Part shown: positions 1 through 9,690 of the stretch, piece after piece | Layout: every line of letters begins with the position of its first letter | Numbering within the stretch: position 1 is the stretch's first letter | Assembly (NCBI RefSeq): GCF_006539825.1 | Contig: NZ_BJNT01000024.1 | Coordinates: 1-62,055, forward strand | Direction: 5' to 3' | Length of the DNA stretch: 62,055 nt | From: Corynebacterium variabile | Lineage (GTDB): Bacteria; Actinomycetota; Actinomycetes; Mycobacteriales; Mycobacteriaceae | Notes under the pieces: generated by a model | What the model was told of the DNA's origin: nothing | Databases searched by the model: none | What the model saw: only the letters and a program-made list of their open reading frames with translations | Position numbers and translations under genes: made by a program

Positions 1-224
1 GGGGGCAGCGGAGTGAGATAGTTCCACGCAGTGTCGGGTTCAATGGTGCCGGTATAGACCCGACTGTCGGAGAAGATGCACTCCACAAGTTCCAGAACTT
101 CCTCGCGGCCTGCACAGTTCGCGTTATAGTCATTCGCCCCGGGTGCTCCTGTCAGGGGTATCCAGTCCCGCATCTCATGAATCTCGTCCAGTACGTTTCG
201 CACCGTGCCCCGGTTCGGCGCCAT
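1..224 (-). CDS. Unknown protein, cut by window edge (N-terminal 74 residues)
   Basis: An open frame runs from an ATG at 224 to the window edge with no stop, giving 74 codons. A good ribosome site (AGGAGG complement at 235-240, 10 nt from the ATG) decides the start. The visible part begins MAPNRGTVRNVLDEIHEMRD and has a moderately acidic middle with two cysteines (NANCAGRE, LVECIFSD) and aromatic residues near the cut. A TAATAC box on the minus strand at 275-280 could be its -10 element. I do not recognise a family and no domain can be named from this fragment. Confidence 0.7.
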   Translation of the reverse strand, partial: MAPNRGTVRNVLDEIHEMRDWIPLTGAPGANDYNANCAGREEVLELVECIFSDSRVYTGTIEPDTAWNYLTPLP

Positions 225-321
225 GACCTCAACGCCTCCTTTGATCGACAGCCATGTCTGACCGTACCCCGAAAGTATTACCGGCCTTCGTCCTGGCGAA
301 CTGACAAAACCCCAGGTCGCG

Positions 322-355
322 GAAAGTTCAACCGGCAGAAACCGGTAACACTTTC
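322..355 (-). terminator. Terminator-like hairpin after the tail-anchored protein gene
   Basis: Nested inverted repeats GAAAGT (322-327)/ACTTTC (350-355) and ACCGG (331-335)/CCGGT (342-346) lie between two minus-strand genes. A second small stem, CGGGG/CCCCG, sits at about 361-375. There is no clear U-tract, so the terminator role is an inference from position and symmetry. Confidence 0.35.
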
Positions 356-398
356 ACCGACCCGGGGTTTCCCCCGTGATTGGAAGCCGCCCAGGCCC

Positions 399-1001
399 CT
401 ACAGCACCCCGATGAGGTACAGCACGATCAACGGGATGAGGATGACCAGGAAGATCGTGATCGCCCACGTCGAGGAGATCACCCGCGACTCCATCATGTG
501 CCGTGCCACCCAGGAGATGAAGACCTGCGCGTCCAGGGGCAGGGACTGCCCCGCACCCTCGAACTGCACGTGGATGTTCTTCAGCGCCCCGGACTCTGAC
601 TGGAACTGACCGATCTTCGTCGCCGCGGCGAGATCCAGCTCCTCCTGCCCCGGACCACCCTTACCGGAGGCGTCGAGGATGATGAACTCCTTGCGCGACT
701 CCTGGTGCACCACCACCTGGTGACGGTCGACCGTGCAGAGCACGTTCTTCGACCGGCCGAAGGACTCGGCGTCCCCGGTGGCGGTGAAGACCTGGGAGCC
801 GGTGTCCGGCGAGGTGGTCGCCCGCATCACCGGCTGCTTACCCGCCTCCAGCTGCCAGGTGTCCCCGGCGAAGCGGAGGGTGGCCGTGTCGCGCTCGACG
901 CAGAACTCACCGACCCGCTCCATGTCGGCGACAGCGCCGGCGTAGATCGGGAAGGTGTGACCGTCTGACGGCGCGGTCCAGCGGATGTCCGGATTCGGCA
1001 T
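399..1001 (-). CDS. Tail-anchored membrane protein of unknown function
   Basis: A 200-residue protein with a soluble N-terminal domain and a single hydrophobic segment at the extreme C-terminus (about residues 180-199, ending LIVLYLIGVL). It should therefore be tail-anchored with the bulk in the cytoplasm. It has no signal peptide. The stop codon of glyS lies 12 bp upstream, so it is probably the second gene of a glyS transcript. The soluble part is rich in beta-prone segments (for example KNVLCTVDRHQVVVHQ). I do not recognise the family and no function is proposed. The start is an ATG with only a weak ribosome site, as expected if translation is coupled to glyS. Confidence 0.8.
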   Translation of the reverse strand: MPNPDIRWTAPSDGHTFPIYAGAVADMERVGEFCVERDTATLRFAGDTWQLEAGKQPVMRATTSPDTGSQVFTATGDAESFGRSKNVLCTVDRHQVVVHQESRKEFIILDASGKGGPGQEELDLAAATKIGQFQSESGALKNIHVQFEGAGQSLPLDAQVFISWVARHMMESRVISSTWAITIFLVILIPLIVLYLIGVL

Positions 1002-1013
1002 GTCGTGTCCGGA

Positions 1014-2396
1014 CTAGCAGCCGGCGAGCTCGGCGGCGAGGTAGCTCTGCAGCTTGTCCAGGCTGACGCGCTCCTGGTTCATCGTGTCGCGCTCGCGCAC
1101 GGTCACCGCGTTGTCCTCGAGGGTGTCGAAGTCGACGGTCACGCAGAACGGGGTGCCGATCTCGTCCTGGCGACGGTAGCGGCGTCCGATGGCACCGGAG
1201 GTGTCGTAGTCGACGTTCCACAGCGCGCGGAGGTCATCGGCGATCTTCTCGGCGGTCGGGGTCAACGTCTCCTTCTTGGACAGCGGGAGCACGGCGACCT
1301 TCACCGGGGAGAGGCGACGGTCCAGGCGCAGGACGACACGCTTGTCGACGCCACCCTTGGTGTTCGGGGCCTCGTCCTCGGAGTAGGCGTCCACCAGGAA
1401 GGCCATCATGGCGCGACCCAGGCCCGCCGCCGGCTCGATCACGTAGGGGATCCAGCGCTCGCCGGTGGCCTGGTCGAAGAACGACAGGTCCTCACCGGAG
1501 TGCTCCATGTGGGTCTTCAGATCGTAGTCGGTGCGGTTGGCGATGCCCTCCAGCTCGCCCCACTTGGAGCCGGTGAAGCCGAAGGCGTACTCCACGTCCA
1601 CGGTGCGCTTGGAGTAGTGGGACAGCTTCTCCTGCGGGTGCTCGAACAGACGCAGGTTCTCCGGGTCGATACCCAGGTTGACGTACCAGTTGTACCGGTC
1701 GTCGATCCACTTCTGGTGCCATTCCTCGTCCTCACCCGGCTTGACGAAGAACTCCATCTCCATCTGCTCGAACTCGCGTGTACGGAAGATGAAGTTGCCC
1801 GGGGTGATCTCGTTGCGGAAAGACTTGCCGGTGTTCGCGATACCGAACGGCGGCTTCGACCGGGACGCACCCATGACGTTCTTGAAGTTGATGAAGATGC
1901 CCTGGGCGGTCTCCGGACGCAGGTAGTGCAGACCCTCCTTGTCGTCCACCGGACCCAGGTAGGTCTTCATCAGACCGGAGAAGGCCTTCGGCTCGGTCCA
2001 CTTGCCGGGCTGGCCGGTGTCCGGGTCGTTGATGTCCGCCAGGCCGTTGGGGGCCTCGTGGCCGTGCTTCTCCTCGTAGGCCTCGAGGAGGTGGTCGGCA
2101 CGGTAACGCTTGTGGGTGTAGAGGGACTCGACCAGGGGGTCGGTGAAGACCTTGACGTGGCCGGAGGCCTCCCAGACCTGACGCGGCTGGATGACCGAGG
2201 TGTCCACACCGACGACATCCTTGCGGGAGGTCACCATGTGACGCCACCACTGGCGCTTGATGTTCTCCTTGAGCTCCACGCCCAGGGGACCGTAGTCCCA
2301 GGCGGAGCGGGTACCGCCGTAGATCTCGCCGGCCGGGAAGACCAGGCCCCTGCGCTTACAGAGGTTGACGACGGTATCGATGCTGCTGGACGTCAT
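1014..2396 (-). CDS. glyS: Glycyl-tRNA synthetase, single-chain dimeric type
   Basis: Charges tRNA-Gly with glycine in the cytoplasm. The protein is a class II synthetase of the alpha2 type used by actinobacteria. Near the N-terminus it has the glycine-enzyme signature [19 protein letters not shown]. In the middle it has motif 2 ([10 protein letters not shown] followed by [13 protein letters not shown]). Motif 3 reads [17 protein letters not shown]. The C-terminal anticodon-binding domain starts near [13 protein letters not shown] chose the ATG at 2396 (460 aa, starting [14 protein letters not shown]), which has GAGGAG 13 nt upstream. A GTG ten codons earlier at 2426 is possible but lacks a ribosome site. 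A TAGGAT box on the minus strand at 2444-2449 may be its own -10, downstream of the 6C RNA terminator. Confidence 0.97.
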   Translation of the reverse strand: MTSSSIDTVVNLCKRRGLVFPAGEIYGGTRSAWDYGPLGVELKENIKRQWWRHMVTSRKDVVGVDTSVIQPRQVWEASGHVKVFTDPLVESLYTHKRYRADHLLEAYEEKHGHEAPNGLADINDPDTGQPGKWTEPKAFSGLMKTYLGPVDDKEGLHYLRPETAQGIFINFKNVMGASRSKPPFGIANTGKSFRNEITPGNFIFRTREFEQMEMEFFVKPGEDEEWHQKWIDDRYNWYVNLGIDPENLRLFEHPQEKLSHYSKRTVDVEYAFGFTGSKWGELEGIANRTDYDLKTHMEHSGEDLSFFDQATGERWIPYVIEPAAGLGRAMMAFLVDAYSEDEAPNTKGGVDKRVVLRLDRRLSPVKVAVLPLSKKETLTPTAEKIADDLRALWNVDYDTSGAIGRRYRRQDEIGTPFCVTVDFDTLEDNAVTVRERDTMNQERVSLDKLQSYLAAELAGC

Positions 2397-2502
2397 GTGT
2401 TTCGGCACGCTCCTCGAGAGGCTCACGGTGGATAATCAGGACCATCCTACCGGGGTTCCACGCCGAAGCCACTTCCCGGGGTACCCACCGGAAAAAGGCA
2501 TT

Positions 2503-2634
2503 AAAAAAGGGCCCGCGAAGTTGGGGGGGATTATCGCGGGCCCCGGCCACGCTGTCCTCGAAAGGATGGGGCCTTGTCCCCCGTAAAGTGGCCGCGGGCG
2601 TTGGGGGGGGGTTAACGCCCGCGACCGGGGAACT
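2503..2634 (-). ncRNA. 6C-type small RNA
   Basis: On the minus strand a strong promoter is followed by two hairpins whose loops are runs of C. Hairpin 1 has arms 2614-2623/2593-2602 (CGCGGGCGTT) and nine C in the loop. Hairpin 2 has arms 2534-2543/2509-2518 (GGGCCCGCGA) and seven C in the loop, and is followed directly by six U (2508-2503), forming an intrinsic terminator. Between them lies a small UCCU-UUCG-AGGA stem (2555-2566). Two stem-loops, each with six or more loop cytosines, is the defining layout of the actinobacterial 6C RNA family. The transcript would be about 130 nt. Start and end are predicted from the promoter and terminator. Targets are not visible. Confidence 0.85.
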
Positions 2635-2640
2635 GCCACT

Positions 2641-2669
2641 AATCTACGTTCCGTCGGAAGGTCTGTCAA
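2641..2669 (-). promoter_or_regulatory. Promoter of the 6C RNA
   Basis: On the minus strand the -35 box is TTGACA (2664-2669, a perfect consensus), the spacer is 17 nt and the -10 box is TAGATT (2641-2646). This places the transcription start near 2634. It is the closest match to a sigma-70-type consensus that I noticed in the window. It lies within 60 bp of the zur start codon on the other strand, so the two promoters overlap. Confidence 0.8.
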
Positions 2670-2701
2670 ATACTTCGTCCGGGGATTAGGGTGGGGTCAT
2701 C

Positions 2702-3139
2702 ATGGACACTGCACGAGACACATCAGGAGCCCTCCCCCGCATCGGTCAGCGCACCACGAAGCAACGCACCGCGGTGGTCGCGGCACTCGGTGAACTGACC
2801 AGTTTCACCAGTGCCCAGGACATCCACTCCGCCCTCACCGCCGACGGCCGGAAAGTTGGCCTGACCACGGTGTACCGCACCCTCCAGCAGCTCACTGCCG
2901 CGGGCATGGTCGACACTCTCCAGGACGATTCCGGGGAGATGCTCTACCGCAGCTGCACCACCGACCATCACCATCACCACCTGGTCTGCACCTCGTGCCG
3001 GAAGACCGTCGAGATCGACGGTGGACCGGTCGAATCCTGGGCCGCCACAGTCGCCGCCGCGCACGGGTTCACCGTCACCGGGCACACTGCCGACGTCTTC
3101 GGTCTGTGCCCGGACTGCGCGGCCTCCGCTAGCCGGTAG
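2702..3139 (+). CDS. zur: Fur-family zinc uptake regulator
   Basis: A 145-residue Fur-family repressor: winged helix in the N-terminal half (recognition region KVGLTTVYRTLQQL), dimerisation and metal-binding domain in the C-terminal half. The metal region carries a histidine run (TDHHHHHLVC), a CTSC pair and a CPDC pair, the pattern of zinc-sensing Zur/FurB proteins. Position beside glyS agrees with Zur in corynebacteria and mycobacteria, although no ArsR-type partner gene lies between them here. It should repress zinc import genes when zinc is sufficient. A TAGGGT box nine nt before the ATG and the lack of a ribosome site suggest a leaderless transcript. It ends with an 11-bp tail-to-tail overlap with the VIT gene. 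Confidence 0.9.
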   Translation: MDTARDTSGALPRIGQRTTKQRTAVVAALGELTSFTSAQDIHSALTADGRKVGLTTVYRTLQQLTAAGMVDTLQDDSGEMLYRSCTTDHHHHHLVCTSCRKTVEIDGGPVESWAATVAAAHGFTVTGHTADVFGLCPDCAASASR

Positions 3140-4244
3140 CTACGTCGAAGACGTTACCCAACGCGAAGGTCACGGCGGCCGCCCCCAGGCCGATCGCCAG
3201 CTGACGCAGCGCACGCATCAGCGGCGGCTTGCCGGACAGCAGCCCCACCAGGGCACCGGTGCACAGCAGGGCGACGCCCACGAGCACCGCAGCCACCACC
3301 ATCGAACTGAGTCCGGTCATGCCGAAGATCAGCGGCAGCACCGGGATGACCGATCCTGCGGCGAAGCACAGGAAGCTCGACAGTGCCGCGGACAGCCCCG
3401 ACCCGCCCTGCTCGACCTCGGCCTGCGCGCCGTCAGCCACGGGCTCCCCGTCGGTCTCCACGGCAAGGGCGTCGTTGACGTCACTCATCCGTTCGAAGAC
3501 GAGGTGCGCCTTCTCCTGCGCGGCCTCGGGCTCCATGCCGCGGGCACGGTAGACGAGTTCCAGCTCATTGCGTTCCACGTCGAGCTTCGGCAGCGCCTCC
3601 TTCGTCCCCGGATCCGGGATGGACGCGTCCAGCAGTTCCTTCTGGGAGGTCACCGACACATACTCGCCGGCCGCCATCGACAGCGCGCCGGAGAGCAGGC
3701 CGGCGATACCGGCGGCGAGCATGGTCGACTGCCCGGCACCGGCACCGTACATGCCCAGCACGAGGGCGAAGTTGGAGACCAGCCCGTCATTCGCGCCGAA
3801 GATCGCCGCCCGGAAGTCGCCGGACATCCGCGAGCGGCCCCGGGTCGCCAGGCCACGGACGATCTCTGCGTGGATCTTCTCGTCGGCGGCCATCGTCGCC
3901 AGATCGTCACTGCGCTCGGAGTCGGTGAGGTAGTTGTTCCGGTCCTCGGCGGACTGCATGAGTGCCAGGACGAACACCGACCCGAACCGTCGGGCCATCC
4001 ACGCGGTCAATCGGGTACTCAGGCTGGCACGCAGCGGCAGCCCGACCTCGTCGCCCAGGCGGTCACGCCAGTACTGCTCGTGGCGGGACTCCGCCTCCGC
4101 GATCCCCAGCAGGATCTCGCGCTCCTCACCGGTCTTCTTCCGGGCGAGTTCGCGGTACACCGCCCCCTCGGCACGTTCGTCGGCGAGGTAGCGGCGCCAC
4201 CGCCTGAGCTCCTGTCGCGTGGGCTGCTTCTCCGGCTCCGTCAT
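3129..4244 (-). CDS. Ferritin-like domain fused to VIT1/CCC1 metal transporter
   Basis: A 371-residue fusion. The N-terminal half is a rubrerythrin/ferritin-like four-helix bundle with repeated E...ExxH elements ([37 protein letters not shown]) expected to bind a di-iron or similar centre. The C-terminal half is a VIT1/CCC1 membrane domain ([31 protein letters not shown]) with about five membrane segments. Family members export or sequester iron or manganese. The start at 4244 has GGAGG six nt upstream and forms an ATGA overlap with the uppS stop, so it is translated with uppS. Its convergent neighbour is the zinc regulator zur, but a direct regulatory link is not shown by the sequence. Confidence 0.88.
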   Translation of the reverse strand: MTEPEKQPTRQELRRWRRYLADERAEGAVYRELARKKTGEEREILLGIAEAESRHEQYWRDRLGDEVGLPLRASLSTRLTAWMARRFGSVFVLALMQSAEDRNNYLTDSERSDDLATMAADEKIHAEIVRGLATRGRSRMSGDFRAAIFGANDGLVSNFALVLGMYGAGAGQSTMLAAGIAGLLSGALSMAAGEYVSVTSQKELLDASIPDPGTKEALPKLDVERNELELVYRARGMEPEAAQEKAHLVFERMSDVNDALAVETDGEPVADGAQAEVEQGGSGLSAALSSFLCFAAGSVIPVLPLIFGMTGLSSMVVAAVLVGVALLCTGALVGLLSGKPPLMRALRQLAIGLGAAAVTFALGNVFDVATG

Positions 4245-4978
4245 TTCACACCTCCGAAGCGCCGGTCGCGCCGCGCGTACTCGTACACGGCGTCCTTCAG
4301 GTCCGCCCGCGTGTAGTCCGGGAACAGCACGTCCTGGTACACCATCTCGGCGTAGGCGGACTGCCACAGCAGAAAGTTCGAGATCCGCTGCTCCCCGGAG
4401 GGACGCAGGAACAGGTCGACATCCGGCAGCCCCGGCTCATCGAGATAACTCTCGACGACGTTCTCGTTGACCTCGCGGGGTTTCAGCTTCCCGGCGGCGA
4501 CATCACCGGCGATCGCCCGGGCGGCGTCCGTCAGTTCCGCGCGCCCACCGTAGTTCACGCACATCACGAGGGTCATCCTCGTGTTGTCCTTCGTCTGTAC
4601 CTCGGCCTTCTCCAGCTCGGAGATCACCGAGCGCCACAGCCGGGGTCGCCGCCCGGCCCAGCGCACGCGCACGCCCTTGGCGTCCAGTTCGTCCCGGCGT
4701 CGCCGCAGCACGTCCCGGTTGAAGCCCATGAGGAAGCGCACCTCATCGGCGCTGCGACGCCAGTTCTCCGTGGAGAAGGCGTAGGCGCTGAGCACGTCCA
4801 CCCCCAGCTCCAGGCACTCGTCGACCATGTCCATGAGTACGGCCTCGCCCCGCTTGTGCCCCTCGGTGCGCGGCAGCCCCTGTTGGGTGGCCCACCTGCC
4901 GTTACCGTCCATCACCAGGGCGATGTGGCGGGGGATCAGTTCGGCAGGGATCTCGGGGCGCGACTCGGAGGCATTCAC
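4241..4978 (-). CDS. uppS: Isoprenyl transferase (undecaprenyl/decaprenyl diphosphate synthase)
   Basis: A cis-prenyltransferase of 245 residues that elongates a short allylic diphosphate with isopentenyl diphosphate to the lipid carrier for peptidoglycan and arabinogalactan. Family signatures are [13 protein letters not shown] (catalytic Asp), [17 protein letters not shown], and the C-terminal [19 protein letters not shown] that binds the diphosphate and magnesium. Start is a GTG at 4978, just 11 bp after recO. Corynebacteria often carry two such enzymes, and this is the one in the recO-era cluster. Confidence 0.95.
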   Translation of the reverse strand: MNASESRPEIPAELIPRHIALVMDGNGRWATQQGLPRTEGHKRGEAVLMDMVDECLELGVDVLSAYAFSTENWRRSADEVRFLMGFNRDVLRRRRDELDAKGVRVRWAGRRPRLWRSVISELEKAEVQTKDNTRMTLVMCVNYGGRAELTDAARAIAGDVAAGKLKPREVNENVVESYLDEPGLPDVDLFLRPSGEQRISNFLLWQSAYAEMVYQDVLFPDYTRADLKDAVYEYARRDRRFGGVK

Positions 4979-4989
4979 GGCACCTGAGT

Positions 4990-5763
4990 CTACAGGGCCG
5001 CGTAGGCCGGACAGCCGCTCTCCGTCTGGTACCTTGTGTGCGCCAGCAGCAGCCGGTGGGAGGACGCCAGGGTCTGCGTCCCCCCGGGCGAGGCCGCCAG
5101 TTCAGCCACCGCCGCCTCTCGCCCGTGCGCCAACCACCACAGGGCACGCACCGCCGCGGGATCAGGCTCCACCGCACCCGGCGGCCGGCAGCGCACACAC
5201 ACCGCTCCCCCGGCGTGCGGGTGGAAGGCCCGGTGTGGCCCCCGCGCCCCGCACTGGGCACAGTCCACCAGGGAGGACGCCCAACCGGCGACCTCCAGTA
5301 CCTGCAGTACGAGACGGTCCGCCTGCGTTCGGGGGGGCAGCGGCGAGACCCCGAGATCCCGCAGTGCGGCGTCCAGCAGGTCGAAGATCCGGGTGGCGTC
5401 CTCCCCCTCCCCGTAGTCCCCGCGGACCGTCAGTTCGGCGATCTCCAGCATTGCCACCGCAGCGTAGTACCGGTCGACGTCGGCGACGATCGGCGGGGCG
5501 TAGGTCCGCACCGCGGCGGTGTCCGACAGAGTCGCCAGTCCACCGTCGATCTTCGCCCGGTTGCGGCCCGGGTAGATGAGCACATCCACCCGGCAGAACC
5601 GGTCGAGCCGGGCGCCGAACCGCGACTTCGTCCGGCGCACCCCCTTGGCCACGCCACGGACGATGCCGTGGTGGCGGGTGAGCAGGACGATGATCTGGTC
5701 GGCCTCGCCCAGGTCGTGGGTGCGGACGACGAAGGCCTCGTCCCGGTAGTTGGGACGGGCCAT
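4990..5763 (-). CDS. recO: DNA repair protein RecO
   Basis: RecO (257 aa) binds single-stranded DNA, anneals strands and helps RecR load RecA in RecF-pathway repair. The N-terminal OB fold starts [18 protein letters not shown]. The C-terminal helical domain contains a zinc motif CAQC...CVRC (near residues 194-221). It starts with an ATG three bp after the era stop, in the conserved era-recO-uppS order. Confidence 0.95.
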   Translation of the reverse strand: MARPNYRDEAFVVRTHDLGEADQIIVLLTRHHGIVRGVAKGVRRTKSRFGARLDRFCRVDVLIYPGRNRAKIDGGLATLSDTAAVRTYAPPIVADVDRYYAAVAMLEIAELTVRGDYGEGEDATRIFDLLDAALRDLGVSPLPPRTQADRLVLQVLEVAGWASSLVDCAQCGARGPHRAFHPHAGGAVCVRCRPPGAVEPDPAAVRALWWLAHGREAAVAELAASPGGTQTLASSHRLLLAHTRYQTESGCPAYAAL

Positions 5764-5766
5764 CTC

Positions 5767-6744
5767 TCAGAACCCGAGCTTGCCGAGCTGCTTCGGGTCG
5801 GACTGCCAGTTCTTCGCGACCTTCATCCGCAGGTCGAGGAAGACGTTCTGGCCCAGCAGGTCAATGAGCGATTTCCGGGAGTTGTGGATGATCCGGCCCC
5901 AACGACGGTTGTCCTTACCGCGCAGGATCCTCTTCTGGCCCTCACGCTCGAGGAAGATCACGGCGTGGATCTCGAGGACGCCCTCGCGCTCCTCGGAGGG
6001 GAAGACCTCGTCGATCTGCACGGCCACCGAGTGCGGCAGCTCGTCGTGCAGGCCGGACAGGGCGGCCTCACGGATCAGCTCGGACATGCGGGTGTCGCGG
6101 TCGTCGTCGGTGATGTGGTCGTCGGGGTAGAACTTCGGGCCCTCCGGCAGTTGCTCGGTGATGACGTCCAGCAGGACGTCCAGCTGCACCTGCTCCTTGG
6201 CGGAGACCGGGATCACCTCGCCACCGTCCAGCAGATCGTGCAGCTCCATGAGCTGCGCACCGACCTGGTCCTTGGACGTCTTGTCGAGCTTGGTGACGAT
6301 GCCGATGACCGGGGTCTTCGGTGCCGAGGCCCGCACCGCGTCGAGGATCCACCGGTCACCGGGGCCGATCTTCTCGTCGGCGGGGATACACAGGCCGATG
6401 ACGTCGACGTCGGCGTAGGTCTCCTTGACGACCTCGTTGAGCCGCTCGCCGAGCAGGGTGCGCGGCCGGTGCAGACCAGGGGTGTCGACGACGATGACCT
6501 GGGAGTCCCGCCGGTGGACGATACCGCGGATCGGGTGGCGGGTCGTCTCCGGCTGATCGGCGGTGATCGCGATCTTCTCCCCGACCAGGGCGTTGGTCAG
6601 CGTGGACTTGCCGGTGTTCGGCCGACCCACGAAGCTCACGAAGCCACTGCGGAAGCCGTCCGGCGTGCTGAAGTCGACCGGTGCCGCGGCAGCGTCGGGC
6701 AGGTCCTCCGGGATATCGGGGAAGTCGAAACTGTCACTGCTCAT
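5767..6744 (-). CDS. era: GTPase Era
   Basis: Era (325 aa) is a ribosome-associated GTPase that binds the 3' end of 16S rRNA and helps 30S assembly. G1 is GRPNTGKST, the G2 region is TTRHPIRG, G3 is DTPGLHRP and G4 is TKLD. The C-terminal KH domain lies after residue 215 (EIHAVIFLEREGQKRI). The N-terminus carries a 30-residue acidic extension ([15 protein letters not shown]). The 5' end overlaps the end of the corC-like gene by 11 bp, indicating translational coupling. Confidence 0.96.
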   Translation of the reverse strand: MSSDSFDFPDIPEDLPDAAAAPVDFSTPDGFRSGFVSFVGRPNTGKSTLTNALVGEKIAITADQPETTRHPIRGIVHRRDSQVIVVDTPGLHRPRTLLGERLNEVVKETYADVDVIGLCIPADEKIGPGDRWILDAVRASAPKTPVIGIVTKLDKTSKDQVGAQLMELHDLLDGGEVIPVSAKEQVQLDVLLDVITEQLPEGPKFYPDDHITDDDRDTRMSELIREAALSGLHDELPHSVAVQIDEVFPSEEREGVLEIHAVIFLEREGQKRILRGKDNRRWGRIIHNSRKSLIDLLGQNVFLDLRMKVAKNWQSDPKQLGKLGF

Positions 6745-8101
6745 CGGTTGCTCCGTTGTCTGTGTCTGGCGCGCTGTTCACGCGGTTGTCTTCGCTCTGC
6801 TCGGGCCGTACCGGCCCGGTCACCACGATGGTGCGTACCTTGATCCTGCCACGTCGGTCCCGTCCGCCCTCACACACGAGGTGCAGTCCGGCGACATCGA
6901 CCTCCGCGCCCGGCAGCGGGACACGGTCGAGTTCGAAGGCGACGAGGCCGGCGACGGTCTCGACATCCTCGTACTCTTCCTCGTCGAACTCCACGCCGGT
7001 GTCCTCGTAGAGTTCCCTCAGGTCGTCGAGGCTAAGCCAGGACACGACCCGGAACTCGCCGGGGCCGAGAGCCTCGACATCGCCGACGTCGCCGTGATCG
7101 TACTCGTCGCTGATCTCACCGACGATCTCCTCCAGGATGTCCTCGATACTCACCAGCCCGGAGGTGCCGCCGTACTCGTCGATGAGGACGGCGATGTGGA
7201 TCTGGTCGCGTTGCATGTCCTCCAGCAGATCGGCCAGCATCCGGGAGTCCGGGACGAAGAAGGGTTCGCGCATGAGATCGCTGACCGGGACCGAGCGCTG
7301 CTCCGCCGGGGCGTCGAAGGTGGCGGTGACGAGGTCCTTGAGGTAGACCACGCCGACGACGTCGTCGACGCTTTCCCCGACCACCGGCACACGCGACAGT
7401 CCGGACCGGATGCACAGCCGTGTCGCCTGGTCGGCGGTCTTGTGCTGTTCGATCCACACCATTTCCGGCCGCGGCACCATCACCGTGCGCACGGTCGTGG
7501 TCCCGAGGTCGAAGACGGACTGGATCATCTTCTGCTCGTCGACCTCCACGACGCCGCGCTCCGAGGCGATGTCCACGGCCTCGCGCAGCTCGATCTCGGA
7601 GGCGAACGGGCCGGCCTTCAATGCACCGCCACCGGCGAACAGGCCGCCGACGCGGATGAGCAGCCGGGAGATCGGCGACAGGATCTTCGCCGATACCAGC
7701 AGCACCGGTGCCGCCTTCAGCGACAGCGAGTAAGGGTTGCGGCGTCCTGCGGTCCGCGAGATGACGCCGACGATGACGTAGATCAGCAGGGACGCCACGA
7801 CCACCGCCACGGCGACGGCCCATCCCGTGGGTTCGATGAGGTCCTCGGCGACGATGGTCACCAGGACTGCGGCGCCGGCCTCCAGCACGGTGCGGATGAG
7901 CACCAGGAGGTTGATGTGGTCGGGTCGGTTGTCGATGACCCGCTGCAGCCGGGCGGCCCCGGGGCGTTCATCCTTGACGAGCGACTCGACGCGGGCGACC
8001 GAGAGCTGCGCGAGCGCGGTCTCCACCGAGGAGACCACACCGGCCACCGGCACCACCACGGCGGCGACGGCGAGCAGGACGACAAGGGTGAGTCCGGTCA
8101 T
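6734..8101 (-). CDS. CNNM/CorC (HlyC) family membrane protein with CBS pair
   Basis: A 455-residue protein with an N-terminal CNNM-type membrane domain of about four helices (residues 1-170), a pair of CBS domains (about 200-330, including [10 protein letters not shown] and [13 protein letters not shown]) and a C-terminal CorC_HlyC domain with an FAD-like fold. The family is linked to divalent cation homeostasis, chiefly magnesium efflux or sensing. The hemolysin name is historical. ATGA overlap with ybeY upstream and 11-bp overlap with era downstream put it firmly in the operon. Confidence 0.93.
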   Translation of the reverse strand: MTGLTLVVLLAVAAVVVPVAGVVSSVETALAQLSVARVESLVKDERPGAARLQRVIDNRPDHINLLVLIRTVLEAGAAVLVTIVAEDLIEPTGWAVAVAVVVASLLIYVIVGVISRTAGRRNPYSLSLKAAPVLLVSAKILSPISRLLIRVGGLFAGGGALKAGPFASEIELREAVDIASERGVVEVDEQKMIQSVFDLGTTTVRTVMVPRPEMVWIEQHKTADQATRLCIRSGLSRVPVVGESVDDVVGVVYLKDLVTATFDAPAEQRSVPVSDLMREPFFVPDSRMLADLLEDMQRDQIHIAVLIDEYGGTSGLVSIEDILEEIVGEISDEYDHGDVGDVEALGPGEFRVVSWLSLDDLRELYEDTGVEFDEEEYEDVETVAGLVAFELDRVPLPGAEVDVAGLHLVCEGGRDRRGRIKVRTIVVTGPVRPEQSEDNRVNSAPDTDNGATDEQ

Positions 8102-8649
8102 GAGTCGGCGGAGTCGTCCCTGTCAGCGGCGGTCGGGAACGCCCCGGCGCCGGTGGGCTTCGGGGCGAAGCTCACGCCCCGCTCCTCCTGCGAGTCGTAC
8201 CAGTTGGCGAGGATCTCGTTCTGCAGCGCGAACATGCGCTGCTCCTCCTCCGGCACGACATGGTCGAAACCGAGGAGATGGAGGACGCCGTGCACGGTGA
8301 GCAGGTCGAGCTCATGGGCCAGCGGGTGGCCTGCCTTGTCCGCCTGCCCCTGGGCGAAATCGGGGCACAGCATGATGTCGCCGAGCACACCGGGCCCCGG
8401 CGGCGGGCCGTCCTTGCGTCCCCAGCCGGGGGTGAGCTCGTCCATCGGGAAACTCATCACATCGGTCGGTCCCGGCAGGTCGAGCCAGCGGACGTGGAGG
8501 TCGGCGATCGTCTCCAGGTCCACGATGTGGATCGACAGTTCCGCACTGGAGTGGACGTCCAGGCTCCACAGGGCGAAGCGGGCGACGTCGATGAGCTCCT
8601 CCTCGTTCACCTCGCCCATGCCGGACTCGTTGTAGACCTCGATACTCAT
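8098..8649 (-). CDS. ybeY: Endoribonuclease YbeY (rRNA maturation factor)
   Basis: A 183-residue single-domain metal-dependent endoribonuclease needed for 16S rRNA 3'-end maturation and ribosome quality control. The zinc site is the H-x3-H-x5-H motif [11 protein letters not shown] near residues 130-140. A typical MSFPMDE segment precedes it. The C-terminal tail of about 30 residues beyond the core is acidic and not conserved. Start and stop codons overlap those of phoH and the corC-like gene (ATGA type). Confidence 0.95.
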   Translation of the reverse strand: MSIEVYNESGMGEVNEEELIDVARFALWSLDVHSSAELSIHIVDLETIADLHVRWLDLPGPTDVMSFPMDELTPGWGRKDGPPPGPGVLGDIMLCPDFAQGQADKAGHPLAHELDLLTVHGVLHLLGFDHVVPEEEQRMFALQNEILANWYDSQEERGVSFAPKPTGAGAFPTAADRDDSADS

Positions 8650-9656
8650 GCCTTGTCTCCTTCCTGTTCCGCCTCGAACAGGTCATAGGCCTCGATGATG
8701 CGTCCGACCAGGTGGTGGCGGACCACGTCGGAACTGTCGAACCGGGTGACGGTGACCCCGTCGATGCCCGACAGCACCTGCCGGGCCACGGTCAGGCCGC
8801 TGACCTGGTGGCGGGGCAGGTCGACCTGGGACAGGTCACCAGTCACGACGATCTTCGACCCGAAGCCCAGCCGGGTGAGGAACATCTTCATCTGCGCCGG
8901 GGTGGTGTTCTGTGCCTCGTCGAGGATGACGAACGCACCGTTGAGGGTGCGGCCGCGCATGTACGCCAGCGGGGCGATCTCGATGACACCGGACTCGATG
9001 AGCTTGGGCACGGCCTCCGGGTCGAGCATGTCCCCCAGGGCGTCGTACAGCGGGCGCAGGTAGGGGTCGATCTTCTCACCGAGGGTGCCCGGCAGGAAGC
9101 CGAGCTTCTCGCCGGCCTCCACCGCGGGCCGGGTGAGGATGATACGGGTGACCTCGCGCTTCTGCAGGGCCTGGACGGCCTTGGCGACGGCGAGGTAGGT
9201 CTTGCCGGTACCGGCCGGGCCGACACCGACGACGACGGTCGACCGGTCGATGGCGTCGACGTAGTCGCGCTGGCCCTGGGACTTCGGGCGCACGGACTTC
9301 CCCCGACGGGTGACAATGGCGTCTCCGGCGATGCTGGTCAGGGTCGTGGCCGCGGTCACCGGCGTGGTCTCGGCGTCATCGTCGTCGACGAGGTCGACGG
9401 CGCGTCGCGTGAGATCGGGGGTGATGACGTGCCCACGGGAGGCCATGGACTCGAGTTCCCGCAGGACGCGGCGGGCGCGGGAGACCTGGGCGGCCTCGCC
9501 GCGCAGGGTGACGTGGTTGCCGCGGCTCAGCAGGTCGGCGGCGACATGGTCCTCGATGATGCGCAGGTTCTCGTCGGCGGTGCCGGCGACGGCCTGTGCG
9601 GTGGCCGGGTCGAGTTCGACCGTGGTGGAGGCGATGCGCCTCGGTGGTTGCTTCAC
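8646..9656 (-). CDS. phoH: PhoH family ATPase
   Basis: A 336-residue PhoH-like P-loop ATPase. The Walker A motif is GPAGTGKT, Walker B and the following region read [13 protein letters not shown], and a sensor segment [12 protein letters not shown] follows. The N-terminal part resembles a small RNA-binding module. Its pairing with YbeY is widely conserved and suggests a role in RNA metabolism. I use the GTG at 9656 because AGGAG sits just upstream. The frame stays open further upstream but that part overlaps no ribosome site. Confidence 0.92.
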   Translation of the reverse strand: MKQPPRRIASTTVELDPATAQAVAGTADENLRIIEDHVAADLLSRGNHVTLRGEAAQVSRARRVLRELESMASRGHVITPDLTRRAVDLVDDDDAETTPVTAATTLTSIAGDAIVTRRGKSVRPKSQGQRDYVDAIDRSTVVVGVGPAGTGKTYLAVAKAVQALQKREVTRIILTRPAVEAGEKLGFLPGTLGEKIDPYLRPLYDALGDMLDPEAVPKLIESGVIEIAPLAYMRGRTLNGAFVILDEAQNTTPAQMKMFLTRLGFGSKIVVTGDLSQVDLPRHQVSGLTVARQVLSGIDGVTVTRFDSSDVVRHHLVGRIIEAYDLFEAEQEGDKA

Positions 9657-9690
9657 ATTTCTCCTGTGTACTTCTTCCGACCGTTGCAGT

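Noticed and set aside
1005..2435. Long plus-strand open frame of 476 codons opposite glyS
   Set aside because: Antisense shadow of a clear glycyl-tRNA synthetase. Composition is typical of GC-rich third positions and no family is recognisable.
2427..2701. T-box or glycine riboswitch controlling glyS
   Set aside because: The hairpins looked like an attenuator, but there is no T-box sequence or glycine aptamer core, and the C-run loops fit the 6C RNA better.
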